Shown: positions 34,776 to 47,900, counted from the stretch's first letter. The stretch: DNA of 64,000 nucleotides from Agrypnia vestita (GCA_016648135.1 JADDOH010000307.1:1-64000); one strand, 5' to 3'. The notes: generated from the letters alone by a model not told the origin. Numbers and translations are program-made.

Positions 34776-37700
34776 CTCCAACACGATCTAAAGTCATATT
34801 CCTTACTTGCAACGTCATTCTTTAGGACTTACATTTCGGCATCTTACCGAGGTATCTAGTAAAATAATGAAGCATTTCTCACATTATTAATGCATTTCAC
34901 TAACATTATTGAAATATTCCTCACATTATTACCATTTAAACATTTTCCACATTTGATGTATACCAATATTAAAATTACAAATATTAATTCATATTCACGT
35001 GGATTTTGAAATTTGTGGTCCTGCAACAACATTATACTTTGTTATTTACGTCATTTATACTATTCTCTGCTAACCTACATAATTATTTTAATGAACCAAC
35101 TGCATTTTAATAGTACAAAGTAAAATATCACATTCATTCAACACACGTGTTTGTTGAGGATGTACTGCGTTTATCGATAACGTACTCCTCATCGGTTCCA
35201 TCAATAAACTTAGAAACAACCGAATTAAAAACATTATTATGATAAGCATTTTAATCAAATACCTACTTAAAATAAAAACTACTGTAATTCATCTTCTAAA
35301 TCAAAATCTCAGCTGAAAATTCAACATATTTTTCAAAATTTTAATATATTTTCATTAACGTAATCAAATCATTTAACTCCTTGATTCCCTTAAACAATCG
35401 ATGGAGAAATTCAAACCCTACTCTGTGTCCAAAAATTATTCGAAATGTGGATTATAAGGTCAAATTTACCAATTTAAAAAATATGTAGTTTTTTACGAAT
35501 CATAAAGTCATAATACATCAGTCCAAATGAACATTGTATTAAATGATATACCTAATCATATTTCGATTTCAAAAAGTCAATGTTCTTTGAATTCACATGA
35601 TATCAGTGACATGTGTTATTCACTGACTTCAAAAACCTTGTAAATTTTTGTATAATACTTTTTAACATTTTTGTGTAGACACAAAACTAGTAGAATGGAG
35701 AGACTGTTTATAAGGGACTCACGAAATATTGGATAATCGTTTCTATCATGGCCAAACATTTAATATAAAACAAAATTAATATTATTAAATGTATGAGCAT
35801 ACGCTTAGGTATATTCGTATATTTAAACGAACCAAATTTACCTATTTACGGTCCTTAGAGTTATTATTTTTCATCACTTTATCTAATTGATATTAAATGA
35901 TTCTTTGAATAAATTTGCTGCCAATGTAAATAAATGCTTATATTCAATATACATGAAGGGTAACAATTTACGCCACATATCACTGACCAGTTTTAAAATA
36001 AATAAACATTTATTTCAGTTATTTGTTCATTTTCTTAACAGTCTACTAGTTCTCTTCAGTGCTCTTGTGTATTACAACATGTTTTAAGAAATATTTTTGA
36101 AAAGTAAAAAACATAATAAACCAAAGAAGAAGAACACTTCGAAGAAAGTGTACACTGACAAGAGTGTAACTGTAAAAAAACACAAAATTTAAATCTATCA
36201 TTTGGATTTAAATAATAAATTATTCACTTTCATCGTGAAGATTTAATTTCATTAGCTCAAAGCATAATTGTATGCAGACCTTATAAAAGAACTAAATCTA
36301 ATAATGCTGCTTTATATATTTGTACGAAAATACATCAAATAAAAGGCAACAGAGTGAACTTAGTGAACTGACAAACCATACTAAGTGAACTGACAACCGG
36401 GCAATTTAATTTAATCCAAAATAACATTATTGTACCCCATTATTTCTTGAATCATTTACCATCCCCAATATTTATTCACAAATTTATAAAACATCACATT
36501 TTCACTTTGCACATCACAAAAACACAAGTCACCATACACATTCAATATAACAATACTCGTTTCTTACTCTATACAGATTATATTATACAAATTCATGGTG
36601 ATGTCTTAGTATTATCAAAATGACTGTTTACTTGTAAATTTCTAATGTAATGCTTATAAATTGATTAAAGTGTAGTGACATCTCTATTTCTCACTGGGAC
36701 CAACTAATCTTACCATTTTTGTTTATTCTTTATCTTATTTCATACTCGTATATTTTCTAGAACTAATTACTGAAAGATTTATCGTGTGAGTGCATATTGT
36801 GAATATAATATTTAACGTCATGTCTTTTTAAGCTCAAGCATGACCCATATCCACTTTTCTCATCTCTTTCTAAACTGCATTAATGTCATTATAAGTGTAA
36901 TGAAAATCCGATATTAACATGAAAAGCTTGCAGAATTTATAAATGCTAAAAGAATTTTAGTGATCAATCTATTATAGGTAGGATATATTGAATTAAATTA
37001 TTTTTAAATTGTATTTTAATTCTAATGGTCTTCATATTAGATAAAAACCTTAGAGACGAATCATTGAGGCGTAGAAAACTATTAAAATAAGACATTTTTA
37101 ATAGATTACAGTAGGTTACATGATTACGTAGAGAACAAAATGCTTGATGTTTAATAGAATAATATTCTTTGTATAATTTTCTGATGTACGAACTTCGTAC
37201 TGCGAAGTAACCATGTGCAATATTGACCTTCTCAGACCACCAATGTAATATTTTCTTAACTTTCTACGAAAATTTCAAAATTCTTCTTAAAATGCAAATG
37301 TATACACATTGATTTTATAATTATACCATCAGATACATGTACTGTAGACCTGTTTTCTCACCAGACTGAAGTAAATAAAAACAAACTTTATAAAATATAA
37401 TAAAATTATTATTTAATATGATAATTCATTCATTTATTTATATTTTGGTGCTTTTATTGAGAATTTATATGAATATACTTACTTGCATGATTATCAATAT
37501 CGCTTCATTGTTACAATACTTTCCCACTAGGTGTAATCAGCAATTTGGAATGTATATTATTATATTTTAGAATAATTTAGTTAGTTAATATTTTTTAAAG
37601 CGAAACATAAAATTTAATTTATTGAAACATACCTGAATGACCTTTTATCAATTTAATCTTCGTAAATATCACGCAGTATTAGTAAAAATTATTGGATTTG

Positions 37701-38316
37701 AATTAGGTGCATCAAAAGACGGAAAAATGAAACAAGTATTATTTTTCTTGCATTTCCGGCTTTATATAAATGTCGTAAATCACCCATCTCGTCAAATATT
37801 CTCAGTGGCATAAAAGCCATATATATTTTTAGAATCCTGTAAATATGAGACTGCCGTCCTTATATATGTACATATAAAATTCATCGCTTTTGAATTATTG
37901 GCTCAAATGTGCGGTTTTGTTTGTAATATGTACTATATTGAAATGGATATTTTTTCTGCTACTATTTAAGTGCTGTATGGCTGTAATATAATTTGTACAT
38001 ACACTGTTTTACAATTTGATGCACTACGAGTTAATGCTTTCAAATTTATTAATTATACTCTCTACTTTAATAACATGTTTAATTCAATTAACAAATTTAA
38101 TGGTGTGCGAACAAAAATTTATTTAATGTAAAAAATATTTATCATTATCATATCAAAATATTAATTAGTACCGCCACGATACAAGCGGTATTGTTAATTT
38201 TTTGCTATATTTACAAATTTATTCTGTATAAAGACAATTTTAATCAAATTATTATTTTTTCTAATGAATCTCATCAGAAGACAAAAATAGTCTTTAGGTT
38301 CTTATTTTACATGACC
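34776..38316. other. no coding gene seen; AT-rich, may include distal 3' UTR
   Basis: Only low-complexity short ORFs occur. No repeat family from elsewhere in the window was recognised here. Confidence 0.5.
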
Positions 38317-39414
38317 TGGGATTATGGAGATTACATACTGATTTACATTACCGCGAAATAAATACAGAAGGCTTACACGTCTGCATAACTTAAATGAAAT
38401 TCTATACATATATTTTATTATTATTATGGGGATTATGGAGATTACATACTGATTTACATTACCGCGAAATAAATACAGAAGGCTTACACGTCTTCATAAC
38501 TTAAATGAAATTCTATACATATATTTTATTATTATTATGGGGATTATGGAGATTACATACTGATTTACATTACCGCGAAATAAATACAGAAGGCTTACAC
38601 GTCTTCATAACTTAAATGAAATTCTATACATATATTTTATTATTATTATGGGGATTATGGAGATTACATACTAATTTACATTACCGCGAAATAAATACAG
38701 AAGGCTTACACGTCTGCATAACTTAAATGAAATTCTATACATATATTTTATTATTATTATGGGGATTATGGAGATTACATACTGATTTACATTACCGCGA
38801 AATAAATACAGAAGGCTTACACGTCTTCATAACTTAAATGAAATTCTATACATATATTTTATTATTATTATGGGGATTATGGAGATTACATACTAATTTA
38901 CATTACCGCGAAATAAATACAGAAGGCTTACACGTCTGCATAACTTAAATGAAATTCTATACATATATTTTATTATTATTATGGGGATTATGGAGATTAC
39001 ATACTGATTTACATTACCGCGAAATAAATACAGAAGGCTTACACGTCTGCATAACTTAAATGAAATTCTATACATATATTTTATTATTATTATGGGGATT
39101 ATGGAGATTACATACTGATTTACATTACCGCGAAATAAATACAGAAGGCTTACACGTCTTCATAACTTAAATGAAATTCTATACATATATTTTATTATTA
39201 TTATGGGGATTATGGAGATTACATACTAATTTACATTACCGCGAAATAAATACAGAAGGCTTACACGTCTTCATAACTTAAATGAAATTCTATACATATA
39301 TTTTATTATTATTATGGGGATTATGGAGATTACATACTGATTTACATTACCGCGAAATAAATACAGAAGGCTTACACGTCTTCATAACTTAAATGAAATT
39401 CTATACATATATTT
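38317..39414 (+). repeat. tandem satellite, 10 units of 111 bp
   Basis: GGGATTATGGAGATTACATA recurs at 38318, 38429, 38540, 38651, 38762, 38873, 38984, 39095, 39206 and 39317, always 111 bp apart. The last unit lacks the final 12 bp (TTATTATTATTAT-type end). The first unit begins TGGG where others have GGGG. Otherwise units differ only at two sites (ACTG/ACTA at offset about 24, GTCTG/GTCTT at offset about 67). Since 111 is 37 codons, periodic ORFs appear on the minus strand (38893-39075); these are artefacts. Confidence 0.97.
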
Positions 39415-42219
39415 TAAATACTATATTTAAAAAAACATTTCATTAAAGTAGTCAACATGTACATATCCTGTTAGGAAATGAGTTTACAGAGTTAGACGTT
39501 GTGCGTGCATTTGATATGTTGACAGGTAAATTAGAGGAAGGAAGATCAATAGAAATATCTCCCCAGCGGAGATTTTTAAGGGGTTTTTAAATATAAAACA
39601 AAAATTATCTTTTCTGAACCATTTACCGATTATATTAATATTCACTGAATGAGAGAGTTGAGATGATATCGTGTTCTAAAGATTCGCAATTTATACCTTC
39701 TTTATACCTTCCTGTATGGGTACTTCAAAATCCAATTGGATATGTACAACCAATCAGCTATCAAACACTTGGCACCAATGATTTTTCCAATATAAACATT
39801 TTATAAAAAAAAACTTTCCATCCTTAATTAGGAAATGCGTATGTGTGAAGAGGTCATTAAAATATTTTAAAGAAAAATTAGCTATAGTACGCCTCCGCAG
39901 TAAAATCACCGTATTGTTACTTGTCCACGAACACAAAGCGATGAGAGAAATCTCGAGAGATTTAGTTGGTATAAATCTCATTATCACGTACGCATGAGAT
40001 TTGTAGAGAGGTAATATAAAACTGACTGTGTACAAGATGATAGCGAGGGTAGAAACGTGCGCATTTAATGTAACCTCATAAACAGAAGGCACTAAATTAA
40101 AAATATTTATTCCGTTTGAGAAGATTCAAATTAGACCAGCTTAAGAATGGAAAATCAATAGCTTTCAATCAACAAGCGCATGAGATGAAAATCTCCGAGA
40201 TTGAGATGTGGTGACATACAAGCCGAGATTTGTCTCCAAGTTATCTCAAAACTCAGAGAAAATTCCTTATCTAAGAATCTCAAGTCGAAATTCTTATAGA
40301 AATCTCATCCGTGGAAACGGATCACAATGTTTAAATAAAATGGATATTTTAATACTTCCGTAGGTAGGTGCTCATAAATAAAGCACTGATAAAAATGAAT
40401 ACCTAATAGATATCTACTTGCAAATCTAAATAAATCATATCAAATATATTAAACTTATCAAAGCGTGAATTTGTTCTGTGGCAATTTAAGGTTTTGCCGG
40501 AACATCTATTACTCTAAAATAAAAAATCTCAGATTTTCACAGCCGTTCAAAATCTCCTGATTAGAGTTTTCTGAGATACTGTGCCATGTCTATACGATGT
40601 TTCTGGCTGACGTTCATATCAAACCTGATGATGTACCCTACAATGGAATTCAAAACGTCGGCAAGAAAAGTCTTTTACACACGGCAGAATATCCCATAAA
40701 ACTATTACCAGAAGGAATATTACCCATATTGAGGTAAAATCGGAAAGTGCTCTAATTTGACGGTATGTATTCTATATTAATAATTAAGAGATACTAGCCA
40801 TTTTGTAAACACTTGATATCTTTGTCATTTTGTAGCGTGTAAGTACAATACCAAAATATAAATTTTCGTTAAAATATTAAATTTAACTTTGTTGAAGTTT
40901 AATAGATATAAATGTAATAGTTTATAGTTTTATTTAATGCATTTTGCTCAGTGTTAGATGCGTTTTCATCAGCTTTCATAAATGATAATTACAATATATT
41001 AAGTAAGTAGATTTTCATTATACTTGCTTGCCGAATCTTTACATCGTAACATATATTTCAAACTCTGAATCCTTTATTTCAATAAAGCATTGCAATGTAT
41101 AATTTTCTATATGGGTGCCTGTACATATTTTGAAGCTTATTGTTAAACTTCTTAGCCATCGGTTATGTATTTGGAAGTTGAATTATACAGGTCTGACTTA
41201 GATTAAACCACCTATATTTTGTATTATTGGATTCAAGATAAGTCAATTAATTCATAGTACAAAATATTGTAATACACAATATATATCTTATCTTGACAGG
41301 ATGTTTAAGTGAAAAAGATTTATTAACATAACTTATGCACATTCGTATTTAGAGACACAACTAATAACATCTAATGATATCTAACTGAGAATGATGGATT
41401 TAAATTTAATATTTTGTATCTGTGAATGCGAGACATGTCTACTAATATTTATTTTGTTAGTGTTGTTATTTAACATTTTACATAGGTACTCAGTCTAATG
41501 AAATTTTTCAGTTTATTTTATGTTCACCAAGTTTATATAAAATAAACTCAAAAAGTTTTAAAAATTATTTTGATCTTATTTTATCTAGTTTAATATAATA
41601 CTTATATATACATACTTACTTAAAAACGTTATGTTTATACGACTATATTATTATCTATTATAAAACATTTTAATATGAATTTAAAAAAGTATTGAAAAAA
41701 AAGTGATGTATTAAAAAATTTTACGTAAAATTTAATATTTTTAAATAAAGCCAGTTGTCTGCTGCATTGAATACTTATACTTGATCACAACATGCAGATA
41801 GTAATAAAGATTACGAAAGAGTAGAAGAACCGATTTTGGTAGGCCTAATTCACCTGCCTGGCAGGTGTTGTATTGAAGTCTAAAAAGGTGTCGTTGTAGT
41901 CATTTACCAAATTATCTTGACATATTATGTTTATTTCATTTACATTACATACAATATAATTATTTAAGCTAGTAAAATGTGGAATTAAAAAATGTATATT
42001 TCCGTTTTTGCTATGCAAATGCTTATATTTATTGTGATATTCTATTTAAAATATTTAAGCGGTGCATTAACTTTTCATTTATTAAATCATACTAAAATAA
42101 TTATCAATGCTACCGAATACTTCACCTGTATTAACATAATGCATATAATATATCTATATAAAATTGTATATATCTAATAATATTGTGAATATACTATACA
42201 TACGCCATTACAGTAACTC
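39415..42219. other. no gene recognised
   Basis: AT-rich. The 112-codon minus ORF at 39754-40092 has no recognised domain. At 40545-40640 a segment TTCTGAGATACTGTGCCATG ... TCTGGCTGACGTT resembles 44675-44750 and is listed separately. Sequence at 39930-40330 contains several ATCTC/GAGAT-rich blocks, possibly a decayed inverted-repeat element, not resolved. Confidence 0.4.
40545..40640 (+). repeat. dispersed repeat with CCGACGTTTCG-type core, copy 1
   Basis: TTTTCTGAGATACTGTGCCA, TCTGGCTGACGTTC and AACCTGATGATG align with TTTTCTGGGATATTCTGCCA, TCTGGCCGACGTTTCGGATC and CATCTGAATG at 44681-44750. Confidence 0.5.
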
Positions 42220-42223
42220 ATAG

Positions 42224-42318
42224 GCCCAAATTCAGAGTCAATACTTAGATGATTTAAAGGTTAAGGTACGCCTTTAAAGCGTAATTTTTAGTAAAAGTAT
42301 TGAGTCTGAATTCGGGCC
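42224..42318. mobile_element. palindromic MITE
   Basis: GCCCAAATTCAGAGTCAATA at the left pairs with TATTGAGTCTGAATTCGGGC at the right (ends 42317). The inner TTTAAAGG..CCTTTAAA also pairs. Flanks are ATAG on both sides, suggesting a 3-4-bp target duplication. Relatives are at 30521-30648 and 54672-54805. Confidence 0.75.
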
Positions 42319-42319
42319 A

Positions 42320-44229
42320 TAGTCTCTTAGCATTCTTGAACCTTATAAATTTTCCCTAGATATTTAAATGTAAGTATTTTTCATGGTGTACAAAAAATAG
42401 ATCTCGCTCAGTCTTAAAAATGACGATTCTGCATCAACCAGAAGCCTTATGGTATATTCTTAAGACAAAGAATTTTATTTTTGAATTGTGGTTCCAATTT
42501 ATCCACAGTTCAGTACCACTAATGACTATCCAATTTAATATTGCAGTATCGGAGTGTATTAACCTTTTTTATTATTGAATAATATATTAACCTCCATCTT
42601 GCTCGAAGTACGTAGATTCATTTAAGATTATACGCTATATTCAATTTGCTCCACCACAGTTAATAGTGATGACAAGGGAAAATTTAACAGTGAATTTGAC
42701 TTGATGTTAGCGGATCATAAGCGCACTTAACTTTACTGCAAGTTAAGCAACCGATCAGTTTTCCTTAGTTAAATATTACACTACTAGCGAAACCGTGGTC
42801 GCCATTTTAAATGATCTCACCGTAATATAATTATTTTCTGTATTAGGTACTTAAACATTTTTGTCAAAATAGTAATTCCGATATTTTTTTAAACGAATAA
42901 TAATTTTAGGGAAATATAAAGACGTCAAATATTACGCAATTTTGTAATTTGTTATTTTTACGAAATTCACAAATCAGGACGTAAAACGGCAAAGCAAACA
43001 ATGTTAAAAACATTAATTAAGAATAAATTATAGTCTCACAGAAACGAAGCTAATTTATATATGAGAAAAGTGGATGGAAGTCTCTTATACAATGGCTCAG
43101 AGCTTACAACCTGTATGAGCTAGCTTAAGGGGGGGGGTAAGTTTAATTCATACAAAAAAAGGCATGTTTTTGTGACGACACATCTACAAATTATCGAATT
43201 TTGAAAGTTCTATATATAATATGTTCCAATCAAGAACCTTTCATATATTACTATGGTCTCTGCATGAGACATCTGTTGATTTTTTTTCTCATTAACAAGT
43301 TAGTATACACCACTTTCGTAACTAGTAATGATATCTCTATATATTTTTTTTATATCTGGGGACAAAATCCAGTAACTGTGTTCTTAGAACACACTTTTGG
43401 GTATATAAAAAATTGTTTTAAAACATTAGTTCACACTCTCATCTTTTTTCTAATTACAATGGGTATATTTTTTAAATCTACATCATATATTGGTCCTTCA
43501 TTAGAAAATTACACACAACGAGTGAATATACTGTACGGAATATAACAATATGAAAACTTTAGTGTGGCGATTACATGATTTAATTTATTTTAAGCAAGTA
43601 ATTTTTCGTCACGAACAAAATCAATGTCTGACAATCACCGCGAAAAGAGTGATTTTAACAAAGAGCAATGTTTTTTCGGAGACTTGGTTAGTTTTGCAGC
43701 TTAAAATGCCAATAAACAAAAAAATAAACATATAAATTCTGTTTAAATTCGAGAGAAAATACTTGTCGCTGTTTCCGTTTGGGTTTCAGAATAATCGCCT
43801 TAAATCTCACAATTTGGCAATCGAGCGGTTTACGCTAGTGACGTGCCTACGTGGCAATGATTAAACTGCCAAACTAGCATAAATTCCATCCGAGGGTAAT
43901 TAATCTGGACGCGCTGCGGGCAGCCCGATTACTAAAGCGTCCACCCCGATCGCTCAGTGTTGCGTTGCTTTGTAGCAGAGACCAGAAAAGGAAAAGGATA
44001 GCAAAGGCCAATATCATCTCATCATGCAGATTTCCATATATGCACTATGGATAAATACTTTCCAAACCGTGCAACAGAGCTCCATTTAAGGACGAATATG
44101 CAACGCAACTTCGTATTTTTCCATTAGTAGCTTCTCAACGGTCCATTTCTTCGACGATAACATCAACCATGGTTATGTTGTATGTCTTCATGCGGGTGAG
44201 GAACCCTATTCTTAAACCGCGCTACCATC
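42320..44229. other. no gene recognised
   Basis: Short Phe/Ile-rich ORFs at 43201-43735 are typical of AT-rich DNA. A less AT-rich stretch at 43780-44000 (TTTACGCTAGTGACGTGCC, GACGCGCTGCGGGCAGCCCG) has no ORF or repeat match and could be regulatory. Confidence 0.4.
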
Positions 44230-44383
44230 AAGGGCGGATCCAGGCGGGGGGTCATGGGGGTTATGACCCCCCTGGGCTGGGTCCAGGACGTAGGTGGACC
44301 TGGACCCAGCCCTAAATAATAACTTCTTGTGACTTGACCGCGACTATGTGTCTGGCCTGGCGACAAAGCTAGATCCGCTCTAG
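44230..44383. mobile_element. hAT-type MITE, 154 bp, with intact target duplication
   Basis: AGGGCGGATCCAGG at 44231 pairs with GCTAGATCCGCTCT at 44369-44382. The flanks are GCTACCATC on both sides (44221-44229 and 44384-44392), containing the 8-bp duplication expected for hAT. The sequence GGGGGTCATGGGGGTTATGA is typical of this widespread MITE type. Confidence 0.85.
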
Positions 44384-44499
44384 GCTACCATCCACGTGAT
44401 GTGACCAATCTTCATTATTTTTCTTTATTACATGCTTTTATTTAACTCTCTGTTTGTTGTTGTTTATTTGTTTGTCGTGAATGAATCTTGTAATTGATT

Positions 44500-44555
44500 T
44501 TTCACCAACTTCACAACTAGCTCTGAAACTAGAGCTAGTTGTGAAGTTGGTGAAA
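44500..44555. repeat. perfect 25-bp inverted repeat, 6-nt loop
   Basis: TTTCACCAACTTCACAACTA plus GCTCT is followed by GAAACT and the exact inverse ending GTTGGTGAAA. Part of the arm (AAACTAGAGCTCTGAAACTT) recurs just after it. Confidence 0.9.
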
Positions 44556-44674
44556 GAAGAAACTAGAGCTCTGAAACTTCCAGCATTTACGTAAAATGGA
44601 TGACTGTACATTATTAAATTATATTTTAAATTTGTTCACTATTTCGATTAAAATTAATCATAAAAATCTTCTGT

Positions 44675-44750
44675 GTATAGTTTTCTGGGATATTCTGCCA
44701 TGTATATGTGAACTCTCTGGCCGACGTTTCGGATCCACCATCTGAATGTC
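44675..44750 (+). repeat. dispersed repeat with CCGACGTTTCG core, copy 2
   Basis: See the copy at 40545-40640. It ends where the LINE duplication begins. Confidence 0.45.
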
Positions 44751-45079
44751 ATTATTTATAATCTCTCTAGCATCACTTTGATTTTTGTGTATCTATTTTT
44801 TTTAATATTATTCTCAGTGCTTTGTTTTGGAGTATTATTATCATTATTTTACTACTTCGTCATTAGCCATAAATAATACACTGCTGCAGTAATTGATATG
44901 AGGGACTTTAATTGCATTATTTATAATCTCTCTAGCATCACTTTTATTCTTGTATATCTATTTTTTTAAATATTATTCTCAGTGCTTTGTTTTGGAGTAT
45001 TATTATCATTATTTTACTACTTCGTCATTAGCCATAAATAATACACTGCCGCAGTAATTGATATGAGGGACTTTTATTG
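44750..45079 (+). repeat. 2 x 165-bp tandem duplication
   Basis: CATTATTTATAATCTCTCTA starts at 44750 and 44915, and the third occurrence of CATTATATAT at 45080 marks the end. The copies share TCAGTGCTTTGTTTTGGAGT and GGGACTTTAATTG with few differences, so the duplication is recent. Confidence 0.9.
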
Positions 45080-45270
45080 CATTATATATATTTTTGCAAG
45101 ATTCTGTTTTTATGTATCTTGGGATTCTTACCAAAAGCAAAATTCTTTTGCCAATTTTTTTATTACATATTTGTGTTAAAAAAAAACTTAATTTATGGTC
45201 TATGATTATTTCCAAGTATTTTATATCGTTACCTTGATCCGCCTTGTCTTCTTTTTCCACGATATCTCAT
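44750..45270 (-). pseudogene. LINE reverse-transcriptase fragment with tandem duplication
   Basis: The minus strand 45260-45009 encodes DIKYLEIIIDHKLSFFLTQI, then CNKKIGKRILLLVRIPRY and INYCGSVLFMAND. This is the thumb region after the RT palm in a jockey/I-like LINE (pattern KYLG.IID.KL.F...I..IC.KIGK). The segment 44915-45079 is a near-exact copy of 44750-44914 (165 bp period). No 5' RT palm or endonuclease was found next to it. Confidence 0.75.
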
Positions 45271-46629
45271 AACTACGCATAAATATCTTCTTTGGGAAGG
45301 CGTGTATCATATTCAGTGACCTGCCCATGGTTATTGGCGCTTTTGGGTTGTATTTTCAACACTAGAAATGTTTGTCTTGTCCAGAACACACAAGTTGATT
45401 CTGCGCTCTTTCCACTTTCTATCCAATATCTTCCTGACGCATCTGCTGTGGTATTTCTGGATTAGTATATTTGCTATGAATACAGCGTGGTATCTAATCA
45501 AATCTAAATGTGTGTCCCCTAACTTCCTGGAATTCACGGCTAAAAATCGCATTAACACAGCTGGAGAAAGACTCGAACCTCGGACGCGCGGACAAAAATA
45601 TACTCCAAATTTTAAGAGGAGGGTTTAGCTATGACGCGAACCATTCATTTACGCCTCCTACGTTCGACGTTTGACAGACTTTTTATTTTAAATAAATAAA
45701 TAAATAATACTTAAATTATGTTCCGTTATTTATCACGGTTGTACGGCTACAATAATATATATTTCATCGGCAATTTTTGAATCTTTGACAACGACATTCC
45801 TAATTTATATCAATCATAAGGTCACAAGGCTAATATTATGTACTTATGTCTTTCTTGGGTGTACTAAATTAACATAATTTGGATTAATAATATAAAGGTT
45901 GATGGAGAATAACAAGTGCGGTCTATTTTTAAGAAACTTTTGAGCCATTTATGTTTTTAACATGTCATACACATCTTTGTGTGCCTTCAATATCTGTGTT
46001 CTGACTGAAGAAATTACTCTATCGCTTTTAAAGTATAAACACACTATCCCGAATTGTATGGAAAACTAAATACACTGTCTCGAATCGTGTAGAAAACAGT
46101 TATTACCGCAAAGACGTACCTATGCTATTTTTTCTTTTATTTTTGATAAATGTGCTGTTAGTGTGAAAATATTATAGAAATCTATTTACAATCAATAAAT
46201 TACATTGATACAAGGTTTATTATACGATTCGTTAATCTTACTGTATGCTTTTTCTATGAAATTCGGTGTGTTTTAACTGTAATATGAAATAATAAAGTGT
46301 GCAAATAAAAACACGTTGTTTTGATAATTATTTAATATTAACCCGTCTTTGTAAACAAAATCTTAAGTCCTTAGAACGAGAAACTCTAATATACGGTGAG
46401 TCTAAAGATTTGTTCGTTATGGCATGTCCACTCATTAGGATTTGATCTCCCGTCTCAGAGATTTCGGTCTGTAGGTATGTATCATAACCTTCGCAGTCTA
46501 ATCTGTAGGTACTGTACGCGCTTCCGAGACAAATCTGGTTATGATACTTCAAGGTTTCTTTCATGAAAAATAGTAATATTCTTTTTTGTGTTTATTTTCC
46601 AAAAACACAAACATATATGATAAGCTTAA
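45271..46629. other. no supported gene
   Basis: Overlapping ORFs on both strands at 45331-45628 are not recognised. The 78-codon minus ORF 46328-46564 (begins MKETLKYHNQICLGS) has a varied, non-low-complexity composition and could be a fragment of a real gene or element, but no family or splice context supports it. Confidence 0.35.
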
Positions 46630-46811
46630 GCGCTTGTTCAGACACAGCGGGAACCGTGCCGTTTCAGAATCGCATGAGATCCGTGCGGGTCTCATTTACC
46701 TAGGTTTGTATGTGATCGTTCAGACACAACCGTGCGGTTAGTCAACCGCTGCGGTGCCCGCAACCCAACCGCTAGAAAATAGACCCGCACGGCGCCCGCA
46801 CGATCCTATTA

Positions 46812-47446
46812 GCGCTTGTTCAGACACAGCGGGAACCGTGCAGTTTCAAAATCGCGTTTCAAAACACGCGATTTGTGTCATCACAGCCGCGGTTAATAAG
46901 CGATTTGTGCGCGCGAAAATAAACGTCAGTTTGACAGTTCCGGTGTCGTTCTCCATCTTTGAATATCAGAGATATATTCGCTCATTTGTTGACGACGGCC
47001 GTGTTCCATGGCAAGACACAAAAATATCGTTCTGTCAGTTCATTTTTGGTGAATAAATACCTACTTCCCTAAAATACTCTTTTCTTCCACCATTTCTAAA
47101 TATCTCCACCAACTCCTGCCAAGCTTGGTTCTTGGCATATTTGATCAATCCTCACACTGAAGATCCCATATTACAGGTCCTTTCTCCACTTCATCAATAA
47201 AAAGCTCAATGTCAAAGCGATCCTTATGGATATCCATAGAAAAGAGAATATAATCCACGCGTGCTTCTTTTGTGACATGGAACCGTGCGGTGCCCGCAAC
47301 GCGACTGAACGCTCTCGTAAGGCCCCATAGTAATAGGATCGTGCGGGCGCCGTGCGGGTCTATTTTCTAGCGGTTGGGTTGCGGGCACCGCAGCGGTTGA
47401 CTAACCGCACGGTTGTATCTGAACGATCACATACAAACCTAGGTAA
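46812..47446 (-). mobile_element. truncated non-autonomous Harbinger copy
   Basis: It is collinear with 50106-50755: same subterminal AAACACGCGATTTGTGTCAT, same central CCAACTCCTGCCAAGCTTGG and same CATACAAACCTAGGTAA. It stops at that TAA, where the autonomous element begins. Carries an antisense remnant of MADF exon 1 (about 47225-47070). Confidence 0.85.
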
Positions 47447-47708
47447 GGGCTTGTTCAGACACAGCGGGAACCGTGCCGTTTCAGAATCGCATGAAATCCG
47501 TGCGGGTCTCATTTACCTAGGTTTGTATGTGATCGTTCACACACAACCGTGCGGTTAGTCAACCGCTGCGGTGCCCGCAACCCGGTCGCTAGAAAATAGA
47601 CCCGCACGGCGCCCGTACGATCCTATTACTATGGGACCTTACGAGAGCGTTCAGTCGCGTTGCGGGCGCCGCACGGTTCGCGCGTCATAGAGCAGGCGCA
47701 AGCTCGCT

Positions 47709-47880
47709 ATGGATCGCTTTGACACTGAACTTTTTATTGATGAAGTGGAGAAAAGACCTGCAACATGGGATCTTGAGTGTGAGGAATATTCAAATAAAAT
47801 TGCCAATAACCAAGCTTGGCAGGAGTTGGTGGAGATATTTGGAAATGGTGAAGACAAGTTGGAAAAAAAGAGTATTTTAG
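47709..47880 (+). CDS. Harbinger MADF-BESS protein, exon 1 (MADF N-terminal half)
   Basis: The ATG at 47709 gives MDRFDTELFIDEVEKRPATW, then DLECEEYSNKIANNQAWQEL and VEIFGNGED. This matches the start of a MADF domain: hydrophobic I-x-x-V, RP followed by aromatic W, Y, and the conserved W of AWQEL. The exon ends SIL plus one base at 47880, followed by GTTAAT, a weak donor. Adding GT from 48808 makes Gly in frame. In Harbinger elements the Myb/MADF-type protein binds the ends and helps bring the transposase to DNA. The same exon is kept in the non-autonomous derivatives. Confidence 0.85.
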
Positions 47881-47900
47881 GTTAATAATAACTGACAGAA

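Noticed and set aside
38893..39075. Minus-strand ORF with a repeated peptide
   Set aside because: The period is 111 bp (37 codons), so any open frame repeats; no start context or composition suggests a gene.
38317..39414. Regular repeats resembling a CRISPR array
   Set aside because: Units are contiguous 111-bp copies with no unique spacers, in a eukaryotic genome; this is a satellite.
43201..43735. 114- and 61-codon ORFs
   Set aside because: AT-driven composition, no recognisable motif, no splice or promoter context.
46328..46564. 78-codon ORF as a real gene
   Set aside because: Composition is not low-complexity, but there is no domain, splice site or homology that I can name; left as unsupported.
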